DNA of 64,000 bases from Ruegeria marisrubri (GTDB taxonomy: Bacteria; Pseudomonadota; Alphaproteobacteria; Rhodobacterales; Rhodobacteraceae): contig NZ_LQBQ01000035.1 in NCBI RefSeq assembly GCF_001507595.1, positions 218,316 through 282,315 of the forward strand. Reading direction: 5' to 3'. Positions 1 to 8,345 of the stretch are shown here, one piece after another (the first letter of the stretch is position 1; each line of letters opens with the position of its first letter). The notes beneath the pieces are model-generated. The model ran no database searches, was not told the DNA's origin, and was given only the letters and a program-made list of their open reading frames with translations. The translations under genes and the position numbers were made by a program.

Positions 1-2343
1 CCAGCTGTGATACATCGCCATCGGGCGTTGGGTCAGGGCGTTGACGGTGAAGCCGTCGTTGCCGGTCTGGTCGGTCTCGTACCAGATCGGCAGCGGGTCG
101 AGTTTTTCACGGATCCGGTCGCGCAGGTTGTCGGGGGGCTGTCGCTCTCCGTGGCCTTCGGCGGCCAGCTGGAAGCGGCGCATCGGCTCGACATAGAGCT
201 GGAACAGGTAGGGTTGCGGGCTGTCATAGAGGCCGAGGTCCACCGCCCAGTCCTGGTAGGCCTTGTTCCACGGTTTGTAGTAATCGGCGCCCTCGGGGAT
301 ATGCGAGATGTAGAAGCCGCCATTCTCGATATAGCGGTCCAACTGGTCGGGGTTGGGCGCGCCGCGCCCCTGCTGATCGCCGTTCTCGCCGCGGAAACCT
401 GCCAGCGGGCCGATGCCCGGCTTGCGCTCGTGGTTGACGATGTAGTCGGCGTAGTCCTTCCATTTCGGCGTGCCGTCCTCGTTGGTGAAGCCGGGCAGCT
501 GCATCCGGTTGGCCAGTTCGATCAGCACCGACTGGAAGCCGCGCACGTCGCGGTCGGGCTCGACCACGGGCCAGCGGATCGCATCCGCCGCCGCGTCGGC
601 CTCGCAGATCGGGCGGTCGAGCAGCGAGATGCAGTCGTGGCGTTCCAGATAGGTGGTGTCTGGCAGGATCAGGTCGGCATAGGCGACCATTTCCGAAGAA
701 TAGGCGTCGGAATAGATGATGCGGGGGATGACATAGCCGCCATCGTCGTTGCGGGCCGTCAGCATCTCGATCACGCCCTTGGTGTTCATGGTGGAGTTCC
801 ACGACATGTTGGCCATGTACATGAACAGCGTGTCGATCTTGTAGGGGGTGCCCGCATAGGCGTTGGAGATCACCATGTGCATCAGCCCGTGGACCGACAT
901 CGGGTTTTCCCAGGTGAAGGCCTTGTCGATGCGCAGCGCGTTCCCCTTGTCATCGATCTGCAGATCCTGCGGCCCGCGCGGAAAGCCCAGGTGCGGCCCG
1001 TCCAGCGGGCGGCCCGGGCGGCCCTGGCCATGCGGGGTGGGGTGGGCGGCGACCGGCTTGGGGTAGGGCGGTTTGAAACGGAACCCGCCCGGCACCTCGA
1101 CCGTGCCGAGCAGGATCTGCAGCACATGGATGGCGCGGCAGGTCTGGAAGCCGTTGGCATGGGCCGAAATCCCGCGCATGGCGTGGAAGCTGACCGGGCG
1201 GCCCGTCATCGTCTTGTGGGTCTCGCCGCGGAAATCGGTCCATTCCCGTTCGATGGTGAAGGCCTCGTCAAAGGCCACGCGCGCCAGTTCGGCGGCGATC
1301 GCCCGGATGCGCGATGCCGGAATGCCGCAGCGGTCGGCCACCGCCTCGGGCGTGTATTCCTCGGACAGATAGCGCTCGGCCATGTGGTGAAAGACCGGGC
1401 GGTGGGTGACGCCGTCCTTTTCGTAGGTGGCCGAGAGGTCAGGCCGCACGCCGGGCTGGTCGAAGGGGGTGAGCTTGCCCGTCACGCGGTCGATCACCAG
1501 TTCCTTGCCGTTCTCGTCGCGCAGCAGCAGGCCCTTATCCGGGCCATCGGCGGCATTCACCAGAACCGGCGCGTTGGTGTAGCGGCTGAGATAGTCGAGG
1601 TCGATCTTGCCCGCCTTCATCAGCACATGGATCAGCGACAGCACGAACAGCCCGTCGGTGCCCGGAGTGATGCCGACCCAGTCATCCGCCACCGCGTTGT
1701 AGCCCGAGCGGATCGGGTTCACCCCGATCACCCGCGCGCCGCGCTTCTTGATCTGGCCAATGCCCATCTTGATGGGGTTGGAGTCGTGATCCTCGGCGAC
1801 GCCGAACAGCATGAACAGCTTGGTATGTTCCCAGTCGGGCTGGCCGAATTCCCAGAAGGCGCCGCCCATCGTGTAGATGCCGGCCGCCGCCATGTTGACC
1901 GAACAGAAGCCGCCATGCGCGGCGTAATTCGGGGTACCGAAATTCTGCGCCCAGAAGCTGGTGAAGCTCTGGCTCTGGTCGCGGCCGGTGAAAAAGGCAA
2001 GCTTGTGCGGCGCGGTCTCGTGCAGTTCGTTGAGCCAGCCGACGGCAGTGCTGATCGCCTCGTCCCAGCTGATCTCGCGGAACTCGCCCGAGCCGCGCGG
2101 CCCGACGCGCCGCAGGGGCTTGCGCAGCCGCGAGGGCGCGTTGACCTGCATGATGCCCGCCGAGCCCTTGGCGCAGAGCACACCCCGGTTCACGGGGTGG
2201 TCGCGGTTGCCCTCGATATAGGCGACCTTGCCGTCCTTCATGTGCACGTTGATGCCGCAGCGACAGGCGCACATGTAGCAGGTGGTGCGCCGGATCTCGT
2301 CCGAGACCTTGGGCGACAGCTCTATCCTTGGCTGCTGTGTCAC
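1..2343 (-). CDS. soeA: Molybdopterin oxidoreductase, probable sulfite dehydrogenase catalytic subunit SoeA (3' end outside window)
   Basis: The first 781 codons of a large molybdopterin-guanine-dinucleotide oxidoreductase are present; the C-terminus lies beyond base 1. The protein begins without a Tat or Sec signal and carries an N-terminal [4Fe-4S] cysteine cluster (C22, C25, C29, then the Cys of a CAKG motif), as in the DMSO-reductase superfamily. SoeABC oxidises sulfite to sulfate on the cytoplasmic face of the membrane, and the lack of a signal peptide fits that. It lies downstream of xsc-pta-ackA on the same strand, and sulfite is a product of Xsc. The start is GTG at 2343, preceded by a strong GGAGGAG at a good distance. 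SoeB and SoeC would be expected just outside the window. A thiosulfate/polysulfide reductase is the main alternative, but the missing Tat signal argues against it. Confidence 0.75.
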   Translation of the reverse strand, partial: MTQQPRIELSPKVSDEIRRTTCYMCACRCGINVHMKDGKVAYIEGNRDHPVNRGVLCAKGSAGIMQVNAPSRLRKPLRRVGPRGSGEFREISWDEAISTAVGWLNELHETAPHKLAFFTGRDQSQSFTSFWAQNFGTPNYAAHGGFCSVNMAAAGIYTMGGAFWEFGQPDWEHTKLFMLFGVAEDHDSNPIKMGIGQIKKRGARVIGVNPIRSGYNAVADDWVGITPGTDGLFVLSLIHVLMKAGKIDLDYLSRYTNAPVLVNAADGPDKGLLLRDENGKELVIDRVTGKLTPFDQPGVRPDLSATYEKDGVTHRPVFHHMAERYLSEEYTPEAVADRCGIPASRIRAIAAELARVAFDEAFTIEREWTDFRGETHKTMTGRPVSFHAMRGISAHANGFQTCRAIHVLQILLGTVEVPGGFRFKPPYPKPVAAHPTPHGQGRPGRPLDGPHLGFPRGPQDLQIDDKGNALRIDKAFTWENPMSVHGLMHMVISNAYAGTPYKIDTLFMYMANMSWNSTMNTKGVIEMLTARNDDGGYVIPRIIYSDAYSSEMVAYADLILPDTTYLERHDCISLLDRPICEADAAADAIRWPVVEPDRDVRGFQSVLIELANRMQLPGFTNEDGTPKWKDYADYIVNHERKPGIGPLAGFRGENGDQQGRGAPNPDQLDRYIENGGFYISHIPEGADYYKPWNKAYQDWAVDLGLYDSPQPYLFQLYVEPMRRFQLAAEGHGERQPPDNLRDRIREKLDPLPIWYETDQTGNDGFTVNALTQRPMAMYHSW

Positions 2344-2390
2344 TTTCTCCTCCCCCCTCAGGCCCGTTAAAGCATCAACACATTCGAATG

Positions 2391-3479
2391 TTAATCAAGT
2401 GTTTTGCGGCCCGTATCCGTGTCTTGCGCCAGCAGGCGCAGCGTATCGCGCGCGATCTGGCGTTCCTCGTCCGCCGGAACCACATGCACCGGAACCTCGC
2501 CCAAAAACGCAAGATGCTCCATGATACGGTCGCGAACGGCGGCGGCGTTTTCGCCGATGCCGCCGGTAAAGGCGACGGCGTCGAGACCGCCCATCGCCAC
2601 GATCGCGCTGCCGGCGTGCCGCGCGGCCCAATAGCAGAAATGCTCGACCGCAAAGCGGGCCTCGTCGTCGTCGCGGGCCAGGATCGCGGCCATGTCGTTG
2701 GTGCCGGCGAGCCCTTTCAGCCCGCTCTGCAGGTTGAGCAGGCGGTCGGTCTCGTCAATGCCGCGCTCGCCTGCCAGCCGCAGCACCAGCATGCCGTCTA
2801 TGGACCCGCTGCGGGTGCCCATCGTCAGCCCCTCCAGCGGAGAATATCCCATGCTCGTCGCTACGCTGCGGCCGTCGAGCATGGCGCACAGGCTGGCCCC
2901 GTTGCCCAGATGCAGGCCGAGCAGCCGGCGCGGCAGGGCCTCGCCGAAATGCTCGACCATCGAGGCATAGCTGAGGCCGTGGAACCCGTAGCGCCGCAAT
3001 CCGAGGGCGCGCAGCTCCTTCGGCAGCGCGTATTCCGTCGCGACACGGGGGTTCGACGCGTGGAACGCCGTGTCGAAAGAGCCGAACTGGGGCAGGTCGG
3101 GCAGGCGGTGCGTCAGGGCATAGATGGCGACCAGGTTGTGCGGGTTGTGCAGCGGCGCCAGTGGCGTGAAGGCTTCGATCCGGCGCAGCACATCCGAGGT
3201 CAGCCGGACCGGTTGGGTCATCTCGGCCCCGCCATGGACGATGCGGTGCCCTGCGGCGGCGAGGTCGGACAGGCGGTATCCCTGTGCTTCCAGCCCGGCG
3301 ATAAGCTCATTGATGGCGGCGACGTGATCCGGCGCTTCGACAGGGCGCTTGTCCCCGCCCAGCGTCAACCGGGCATCGCCGCCGATTTCGCTGACAGAAC
3401 CGGACAGCAGCGATGTCAGGTCGGGCTCGAACAGCTCGATCTTGATCGAGGAGGAGCCGGCATTGACCACCAGTATCAT
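2391..3479 (-). CDS. ackA: Acetate kinase
   Basis: This 362-residue protein interconverts acetyl phosphate and acetate with ADP/ATP. Family motifs are visible in order: NAGSSSIK at residues 6-13, HRIVHGG, DTAFH, RRYGFHG, HLGNGASL, the MGTRSGSID loop and GGIGENAAAVR near the C-terminus. It is shorter than the usual roughly 400 residues, mostly in the N-terminal half. Its ATG overlaps the pta stop in an ATGA, so the two are translationally coupled. Acetyl phosphate made by Xsc can therefore go to acetate plus ATP here or to acetyl-CoA through Pta. The next gene, soeA, starts 47 bases downstream. Confidence 0.93.
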   Translation of the reverse strand: MILVVNAGSSSIKIELFEPDLTSLLSGSVSEIGGDARLTLGGDKRPVEAPDHVAAINELIAGLEAQGYRLSDLAAAGHRIVHGGAEMTQPVRLTSDVLRRIEAFTPLAPLHNPHNLVAIYALTHRLPDLPQFGSFDTAFHASNPRVATEYALPKELRALGLRRYGFHGLSYASMVEHFGEALPRRLLGLHLGNGASLCAMLDGRSVATSMGYSPLEGLTMGTRSGSIDGMLVLRLAGERGIDETDRLLNLQSGLKGLAGTNDMAAILARDDDEARFAVEHFCYWAARHAGSAIVAMGGLDAVAFTGGIGENAAAVRDRIMEHLAFLGEVPVHVVPADEERQIARDTLRLLAQDTDTGRKTLD

Positions 3480-4459
3480 GCCATGCCTCCGCTGGCCGCG
3501 ATGGCTCCGAGTGCGGCCGAGGCCAGCCGAGCGGCCGAGCCCTGCGACCGCGAGGTCAGCAGGATCGGCACCTTGGCGCCCAGAACCAGCCCACCGGCGC
3601 AGCAGCCCATGCCCAGCACCATCAGTTTCACGATCGCGTTTCCGGTGGTGATGTTGGGGGTCAGGATGATGTCGGCATCCCCGGCGACAGGGGTGGTGAC
3701 ACCTTTGATCTCTGCGGCCTCGCGCGAAAAGATCAGGTCCAGGGCCAGCGGACCCGCGACCTCGGCATCGGGAAGGCTGGTCTTGGCCCAGGCCGCGATC
3801 TCGGCGGCGTCCATCGTGTTCTGGATCGAGGGCGTCGGGTCTTCGTTGGGCGACAGGATAGCGGCGTTCGGCCGGTCGACGCCCAGAACCTGCGCCAGCC
3901 GGACCGCGTGGACGAGGCAGGCTTTTCTGGTGGCGATGCTCGGGTCGACATTCAACGCGGCATCGGTCACCAGCAGAGCGCGGTCGGACCCGTTGATCGT
4001 GACATGGAAGACATGGCCGCACCGGACACCGGGATCGCGCAGACCCGCCGCCGCCGGCAGCAATCCCTTGAGGAAAGTGGACGAGTGGATCTGGCCTTTC
4101 ATGATCGCATCGACCTCGCCGTCACGGGCCAGCCGGGCGGCCTGAGGCGCGGCGGAGGCGTGCGGAGCGTCCACGATCCGGATGCCGCCGATGTCAAAGC
4201 CGATGTGCTCGGCGGTGGTTCGGATCTTGTCCGGGTCGCCGATCAGGACCGGCTCGGCCAGACCGGCCGCAGCGGCTTCCTGGATGCCCATGAGTGCCGT
4301 GGGTGATCCGGCATTGACCAATGCCACGCGCGGCGTGGGCAGGGCCCGGGCCTGTTGCAACAGGCCTGGGGAAACGCTCGGGGTGGATGGCGAGAGAAAG
4401 GGAAAAGCTGGCCGGGTCATGTCACTGTCTGTATCAGAGATTGCTAACGACACAGGCAT
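3476..4459 (-). CDS. pta: Phosphate acetyltransferase (short, catalytic domain only)
   Basis: About 327 residues forming a stand-alone PTA_PTB catalytic domain without the N-terminal DRTGG/AAA extension of enterobacterial Pta. It converts acetyl phosphate plus CoA to acetyl-CoA and phosphate. Conserved stretches include ALVNAGSPTALMGIQEA near the N-terminus, DAIMKGQIHSS, ALLVTDAALNVDP and DIILTPNITTGN. The start is not fixed: ATG 4459 has a GGAA-type ribosome site at good spacing, while ATG 4471 and ATG 4420 are in-frame alternatives with poorer sites. It follows xsc by about 70 bases and overlaps ackA by 4 bases, consistent with an xsc-pta-ackA operon. Confidence 0.9.
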   Translation of the reverse strand: MPVSLAISDTDSDMTRPAFPFLSPSTPSVSPGLLQQARALPTPRVALVNAGSPTALMGIQEAAAAGLAEPVLIGDPDKIRTTAEHIGFDIGGIRIVDAPHASAAPQAARLARDGEVDAIMKGQIHSSTFLKGLLPAAAGLRDPGVRCGHVFHVTINGSDRALLVTDAALNVDPSIATRKACLVHAVRLAQVLGVDRPNAAILSPNEDPTPSIQNTMDAAEIAAWAKTSLPDAEVAGPLALDLIFSREAAEIKGVTTPVAGDADIILTPNITTGNAIVKLMVLGMGCCAGGLVLGAKVPILLTSRSQGSAARLASAALGAIAASGGMA

Positions 4460-4530
4460 AGCTTTTTCCATCGGCTCAAGCGACCAGGGCTGGCGCGGCG
4501 CAATGACACGCGCGCCAGCCTTCGACCGGG

Positions 4531-6306
4531 TCAGACGGTCTGCGGTTTCATGTCCGCCTTGTCGATGCCGGCGACCTGAACCGGTTTCTTCATGGCGTCG
4601 CGGCGGAACGGCTCGCCCAGTTCCTGGTTGATCATGGCTTCGATCAGGGTGGTGATGCCGTTCTTCTGATCCTCGATTGCCTGCTTCAGCGCCTCGGTCA
4701 GTTCGTCCATGGTGCGGGCGACGACGCCTTTCAATCCGCAGGCCTTTGCGATGCCGGCATAGGATACGTCGGTGTCCAACTCGGTGCCCACGAAGTTGTC
4801 GTCGAACCACAGGGTCGAGTTGCGCTTTTCCGCGCCCCACTGGTAGTTGCGGAACACGATCTGGGTGATGGCGGGCCATTCCTCGCGGCCGATGGCGGTC
4901 AGCTCGTTCACCGCGATGCCGAATGCGCCGTCGCCGGCAAAGCCCACGACCGGCACGTCCGGGCAGCCGATCTTGGCGCCGACGATGGCCGGCAGGCCAT
5001 AGCCGCAGGGGCCGAACAGGCCCGGCGCCAGGTATTTGCGGCCCGCCTCGAAGGACGGGTAGGCGTTGCCGATGGCGCAGTTGTTGCCGATGTCCGAGCT
5101 GATGATCGCCTCTTTCGGCAGCGCGGCCTGAATGGCGCGCCAGGCCATGCGGGGGCTCATCCAGTCGGGCTTGGCGGCACGGGCGCGCTCGTTCCAGGTG
5201 GTGCCCGGGTCGTCGTCCTCGTGGTCCATGCTGCTCAGCTGCTGGGCCCAGCGGGACTTCTTCTCGGAGATCTTTGCCTTGCGTTCTTCGCGGCCCTCGT
5301 CGCCCGCGGTATCGCTCAGCTGGTTCAGGATGCCATTCGCCACCTTGGCGGCATCACCCACGATGCCCACGGTGACCTTCTTGGTCAGGCCGATCCGGTC
5401 GGGGTTGATGTCGACCTGGATGATCTTGGCATCGGCCGGCCAGTATTCCATGCCATAGCCCGGCAGGGTCGAGAACGGGTTCAGGCGGGTGCCGAGGCAC
5501 AGCACCATGTCGGCCTCCTTGATCAGCTCCATCGCCGCCTTGGACCCGTTGTAGCCCAGCGGGCCGGCAAACAGAGGGTGGCTGCCGGGGAAGGCGTCGT
5601 TGTGCTGATAGCCCACGCAGACCGGCGCATCCAGACGCTCGGCCAGCGCCTTCGACGCCTCGATCCCGCCCTTGGACAGAACCACGCCGGCGCCGTTCAG
5701 GATCACCGGGTTCCTGGCGTTCGACAGCAGCTCGGCCGCCTGCGCCACGGCGGTTTCACCGCCCGAGGGGCGCTCGAACTCGACGATGGCAGGCAGTTCG
5801 ATGTCGATCACCTGGGTCCAGAAATCACGCGGGATGTTGATCTGGGCCGGGGCGCTGGCGCGCCTGGCCTTCATGATCACGCGGTTCAGAACCTCGGCCA
5901 CGCGCGACGGGTCGCGGACCTCTTCCTGATAGGCGACCATGTCCTCGAACAGCTTCATCTGCTCGACTTCCTGGAAGCCGCCCTGGCCGATGGTCTTGTT
6001 GGCGGCCTGCGGGGTAACCAGCAGCAGCGGCGTGTGGTTCCAGTAGGCGGTTTTGACGGCGGTGACGAAGTTGGTGATGCCGGGGCCGTTCTGGGCGATC
6101 ATCATCGACATCTTGCCGGTGGCGCGGGTGTAGCCGTCGGCCATCATGCCGGCGCTGCCTTCATGGGCGCAGTCCCAGAACATGATCCCGGCCTTGGGGA
6201 ACAGGTCCGAGATCGGCATCATGGCCGAGCCGATGATCCCGAACGCGTGTTCGATGCCATGCATTTGCAGCGTTTTTACAAAGGCTTCTTCGGTCGTCAT
6301 CTTCAT
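4531..6306 (-). CDS. xsc: Sulfoacetaldehyde acetyltransferase
   Basis: This 591-residue thiamine-diphosphate enzyme cleaves sulfoacetaldehyde with phosphate to acetyl phosphate and sulfite, the desulfonating step of taurine catabolism. The N-terminal pyrimidine-binding domain holds the activating glutamate E49 in an AHEGSAGMMADGY context. The C-terminal domain has the ThDP/Mg motif GDG at 458-460 with N487 about 27 residues on. Length and motifs match Xsc rather than acetolactate synthase: there is no FAD-type signature, and pta follows directly. ATG 6306 has GGAG 8-11 bases upstream. The gene lies directly downstream of tauR, with TauR-like repeats in the intergenic space. Confidence 0.95.
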   Translation of the reverse strand: MKMTTEEAFVKTLQMHGIEHAFGIIGSAMMPISDLFPKAGIMFWDCAHEGSAGMMADGYTRATGKMSMMIAQNGPGITNFVTAVKTAYWNHTPLLLVTPQAANKTIGQGGFQEVEQMKLFEDMVAYQEEVRDPSRVAEVLNRVIMKARRASAPAQINIPRDFWTQVIDIELPAIVEFERPSGGETAVAQAAELLSNARNPVILNGAGVVLSKGGIEASKALAERLDAPVCVGYQHNDAFPGSHPLFAGPLGYNGSKAAMELIKEADMVLCLGTRLNPFSTLPGYGMEYWPADAKIIQVDINPDRIGLTKKVTVGIVGDAAKVANGILNQLSDTAGDEGREERKAKISEKKSRWAQQLSSMDHEDDDPGTTWNERARAAKPDWMSPRMAWRAIQAALPKEAIISSDIGNNCAIGNAYPSFEAGRKYLAPGLFGPCGYGLPAIVGAKIGCPDVPVVGFAGDGAFGIAVNELTAIGREEWPAITQIVFRNYQWGAEKRNSTLWFDDNFVGTELDTDVSYAGIAKACGLKGVVARTMDELTEALKQAIEDQKNGITTLIEAMINQELGEPFRRDAMKKPVQVAGIDKADMKPQTV

Positions 6307-6394
6307 GAGAAGGCACTCCAGGCAAACAGTGTTGAGCCCGAAACAGGTGTTCGGGATGTTTGAATCCGGTTTAGGCGGAAGGGCGGGGGCGGCG

Positions 6395-6427
6395 TTAGGG
6401 CCAGACCTGCCAGCCGGGTAGGTCCAG
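6395..6427 (-). promoter_or_regulatory. Tandem TauR-like repeats upstream of xsc
   Basis: On the minus strand two decamers, CTGGACCTAC (6427-6418) and CTGGCCCTAA (6404-6395), stand in direct repeat with a 23-base period, 89 bases or more upstream of the xsc ATG. Each matches 9 of 10 positions of CTGGACYTAA, the repeat I recall as the TauR site in Rhodobacter capsulatus. Their position just behind the tauR stop suggests an internal TauR-activated promoter for xsc-pta-ackA-soeA. Confidence 0.6.
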
Positions 6428-6435
6428 ATTTCGGG

Positions 6436-7896
6436 TCAGGCCGAGTCGATCGCCTTCGCGATGATTTCGATGCCCGGCGCGATGCGGTCGGTGGCGATCG
6501 ACGAATAGCCCAGCCGGTAGTAGTTGCGGGGCTTGTCCGGGCCGGAAAAGAAGGGCTCTCCGGGCTCGATGTGAACGCTCTGCTTCTGCAGGTCGCTGGC
6601 CAGAGCCGTCGTGTTCACATGCTCCGGCGCCTTCATCCACAGGGACGAGCCGCCATAGACGCCCCGCCCCGCGATGGTCAGGTCGTTTTTGCAGTTGGCG
6701 TCTTCGATGGCCTTGCGCCGTTCCAGCAGGGCCTTGGACATGCGGCGGATCTGCGCGTCGTAGTGGCCCAGCGACAGGAAATAGGCGGCCGTGCGCTGGA
6801 TGTGGCCCGGTGGGTGGCGCAGAACCAGCGAGCGCAGCGCGCGCGCCTCGCGGATGAAGGGTTCCGAGCCCACCATGTAGCCCAGCCGCAACCCCGGAAA
6901 CAGCGACTTGGAAAAGCTGCCCACATAGATCACCCGTCCATCCCGGTCGAGCGATTTCAGCGCAGGCGACGGCGCGCCGAGAAAGGCCATCTCGAATTCA
7001 TAGTCATCCTCGACGATCATGGCGTCGATGTCCCTTGCCCTGCGCAATAGCTCGTGGCGGCGGGCCACCGGCATCGTCGCGGTGGTGGGGCATTGGTGAC
7101 TGGGCGTCGTGAAGATCACGTCGGTGTCGTCGGGGATGGAACCCGGCGGCAGGCCATCGGCATCCACCTGCAGGGGCGCCACCTGGCATTTCGAAGGCAC
7201 GAGCAATTCGCGCAGGGCGTAATAGCAGGGGTCCTCGATGGCAGCCTTGCGGCGGCGGTTGAGCAATATCCGCGAGGCCAGCCACAGGGCGTTCTGCGCG
7301 CCCAGCGTGATCAGGATTTCCTCGGGCCGGGCCGTGATGCCGCGCCGGGGCAGGGTGTGGCGGGCGATGAACTCGATCAGCAGGGGGTCGTCCTGGTCGA
7401 CGTAATCCGCTGTCAGAGAGGCAAAGTCCTTGTGTCCCAGCGCGCGCACCGCGCAGAGCCGCCAGTTGGCGTGATCGAACAGGGTCGGGTCGGCCTGCCC
7501 GTAGATGAACGGGTATCGAAAATCGCGCCAGTTCGGGGGCTTGCGCAGCACGTCGCCGCCTCGGAAGCTGCGGGCGATCGCCCGGTCCCAGTCCACGGTT
7601 TCCTCGCCGCGCTGGATCGGGGTGTAGGTCGGTGGCACCGGGGCGTTCTCGGAAACGTAATAGCCCGAGCGCCCCTTGGCCACGAGGTAGTCATTGGCCA
7701 GCAATTCGGTATAGGCCAGCGTGACGGTGATCCGGCTGACCCCCAGATGCGCGGCCAGCTTTCGCGACGAGGGCAGCTTTTCCCCGACATGAAACCGGCC
7801 CGACAGGATGCCCTCGGCAATCATCTGCTGGATCTGCGCCTGCAGCGTCCCTTGCCCGTCCGGCTTGAGAAAAAACGTGTCTACCGAGATCCCCAT
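6436..7896 (-). CDS. tauR: TauR, MocR-type GntR/aminotransferase regulator of taurine genes
   Basis: A chimeric MocR-family regulator of about 486 residues. A winged-helix GntR domain (roughly residues 15-80, with LPSSRKLAAHLGVSR) is joined to a fold-type-I aminotransferase-like domain that keeps the PLP lysine in YVGSFSKSLFPGLRLGY. TauR proteins activate taurine utilisation genes, and the immediate xsc neighbour supports that role over other MocR types. The start is uncertain: ATG 7896 follows a purine run at very short spacing, and an in-frame TTG at 7920 would add 8 residues. TauR-like repeats lie both upstream of this gene and between it and xsc, so autoregulation is likely. Confidence 0.88.
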   Translation of the reverse strand: MGISVDTFFLKPDGQGTLQAQIQQMIAEGILSGRFHVGEKLPSSRKLAAHLGVSRITVTLAYTELLANDYLVAKGRSGYYVSENAPVPPTYTPIQRGEETVDWDRAIARSFRGGDVLRKPPNWRDFRYPFIYGQADPTLFDHANWRLCAVRALGHKDFASLTADYVDQDDPLLIEFIARHTLPRRGITARPEEILITLGAQNALWLASRILLNRRRKAAIEDPCYYALRELLVPSKCQVAPLQVDADGLPPGSIPDDTDVIFTTPSHQCPTTATMPVARRHELLRRARDIDAMIVEDDYEFEMAFLGAPSPALKSLDRDGRVIYVGSFSKSLFPGLRLGYMVGSEPFIREARALRSLVLRHPPGHIQRTAAYFLSLGHYDAQIRRMSKALLERRKAIEDANCKNDLTIAGRGVYGGSSLWMKAPEHVNTTALASDLQKQSVHIEPGEPFFSGPDKPRNYYRLGYSSIATDRIAPGIEIIAKAIDSA

Positions 7897-7910
7897 TCCC
7901 CCAACATAGA

Positions 7911-7942
7911 TTGGACTCAACCCGGGGGCAATCTGGACTTAC
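7911..7942 (+). promoter_or_regulatory. Second pair of TauR-like direct repeats (tauR/arsR intergenic region)
   Basis: On the plus strand TTGGACTCAA (7911-7920) and CTGGACTTAC (7933-7942) form a direct repeat with a 22-base period, matching CTGGACYTAA at 8 and 9 of 10 positions. They sit 15-46 bases upstream of tauR ATG 7896, facing away from tauR. That placement would suit autorepression of tauR. If tauR instead starts at TTG 7920, the first repeat lies within its coding sequence. Confidence 0.5.
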
Positions 7943-7975
7943 GACGGATTGCGGCTGCGTCACGTCATTTTGCGT

Positions 7976-8017
7976 TTGACATTCCATGCCTATAAAACCA
8001 TAAAACTAGAAATCTAG
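7976..8017 (+). promoter_or_regulatory. Promoter and ArsR-type operator of the arsR-permease operon
   Basis: TTGACA at 7976-7981 is followed after 17 bases by CATAAA (7999-8004). Immediately downstream lies the inverted repeat CTAGAAATCTAG (8006-8017), placed where a bound ArsR-family dimer would block RNA polymerase. The arsR ATG follows at 8037. Confidence 0.55.
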
Positions 8018-8036
8018 ATAAATAGAGGATTCGAAA

Positions 8037-8345
8037 ATGTGGGAAACGGCGGCGGCAGGATTTGCCGCGATGGGGTCCGAGGCACGGTTGCAGGTTCTGA
8101 AAACCCTCGTGCGCGCGGGCGAGGCCGGGCTGACGGTGGGCGAGATCCAGGAGCGCACGGGGATCGCGCCCTCGACGCTGGCGCATCACCTGAAGTTCCT
8201 CGCGGCCGGCGGGCTGGTCGAGCAGGAAAAGGCCGGGCGCAGCACCATCAACCGGGCGCGGTTCGACGAGTTGAGAAACCTCGCGGAATTCATTCTGGGC
8301 GAATGTTGCGCGGATGCAGAGAAAAGGGCGGCAAACGATGGCTGA
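8037..8345 (+). CDS. ArsR-family helix-turn-helix repressor
   Basis: A 102-residue ArsR/SmtB winged-helix protein. The recognition region is GIAPSTLAHHLKFLAAGGLV at about residues 42-61, followed by the wing in VEQEKAGRSTINRARF. A vicinal cysteine pair (ECCADAE) lies near the C-terminus and could bind a metal or metalloid; the classical alpha-3 CxC motif is absent. It overlaps the following permease gene by 8 bases, so the pair is co-translated and probably autorepressed through the operator at 8006-8017. The effector (arsenic, copper, zinc or another) cannot be read from the sequence. Confidence 0.88.
   Translation: MWETAAAGFAAMGSEARLQVLKTLVRAGEAGLTVGEIQERTGIAPSTLAHHLKFLAAGGLVEQEKAGRSTINRARFDELRNLAEFILGECCADAEKRAANDG

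Noticed and set aside
7..2370. Long open frame on the plus strand opposite soeA
   Set aside because: It is antisense to a protein with clear molybdopterin-oxidoreductase motifs. Its product has the Val/Gly/Arg/His-rich make-up of reverse-strand translation of GC-rich coding DNA, and it lacks a ribosome site.
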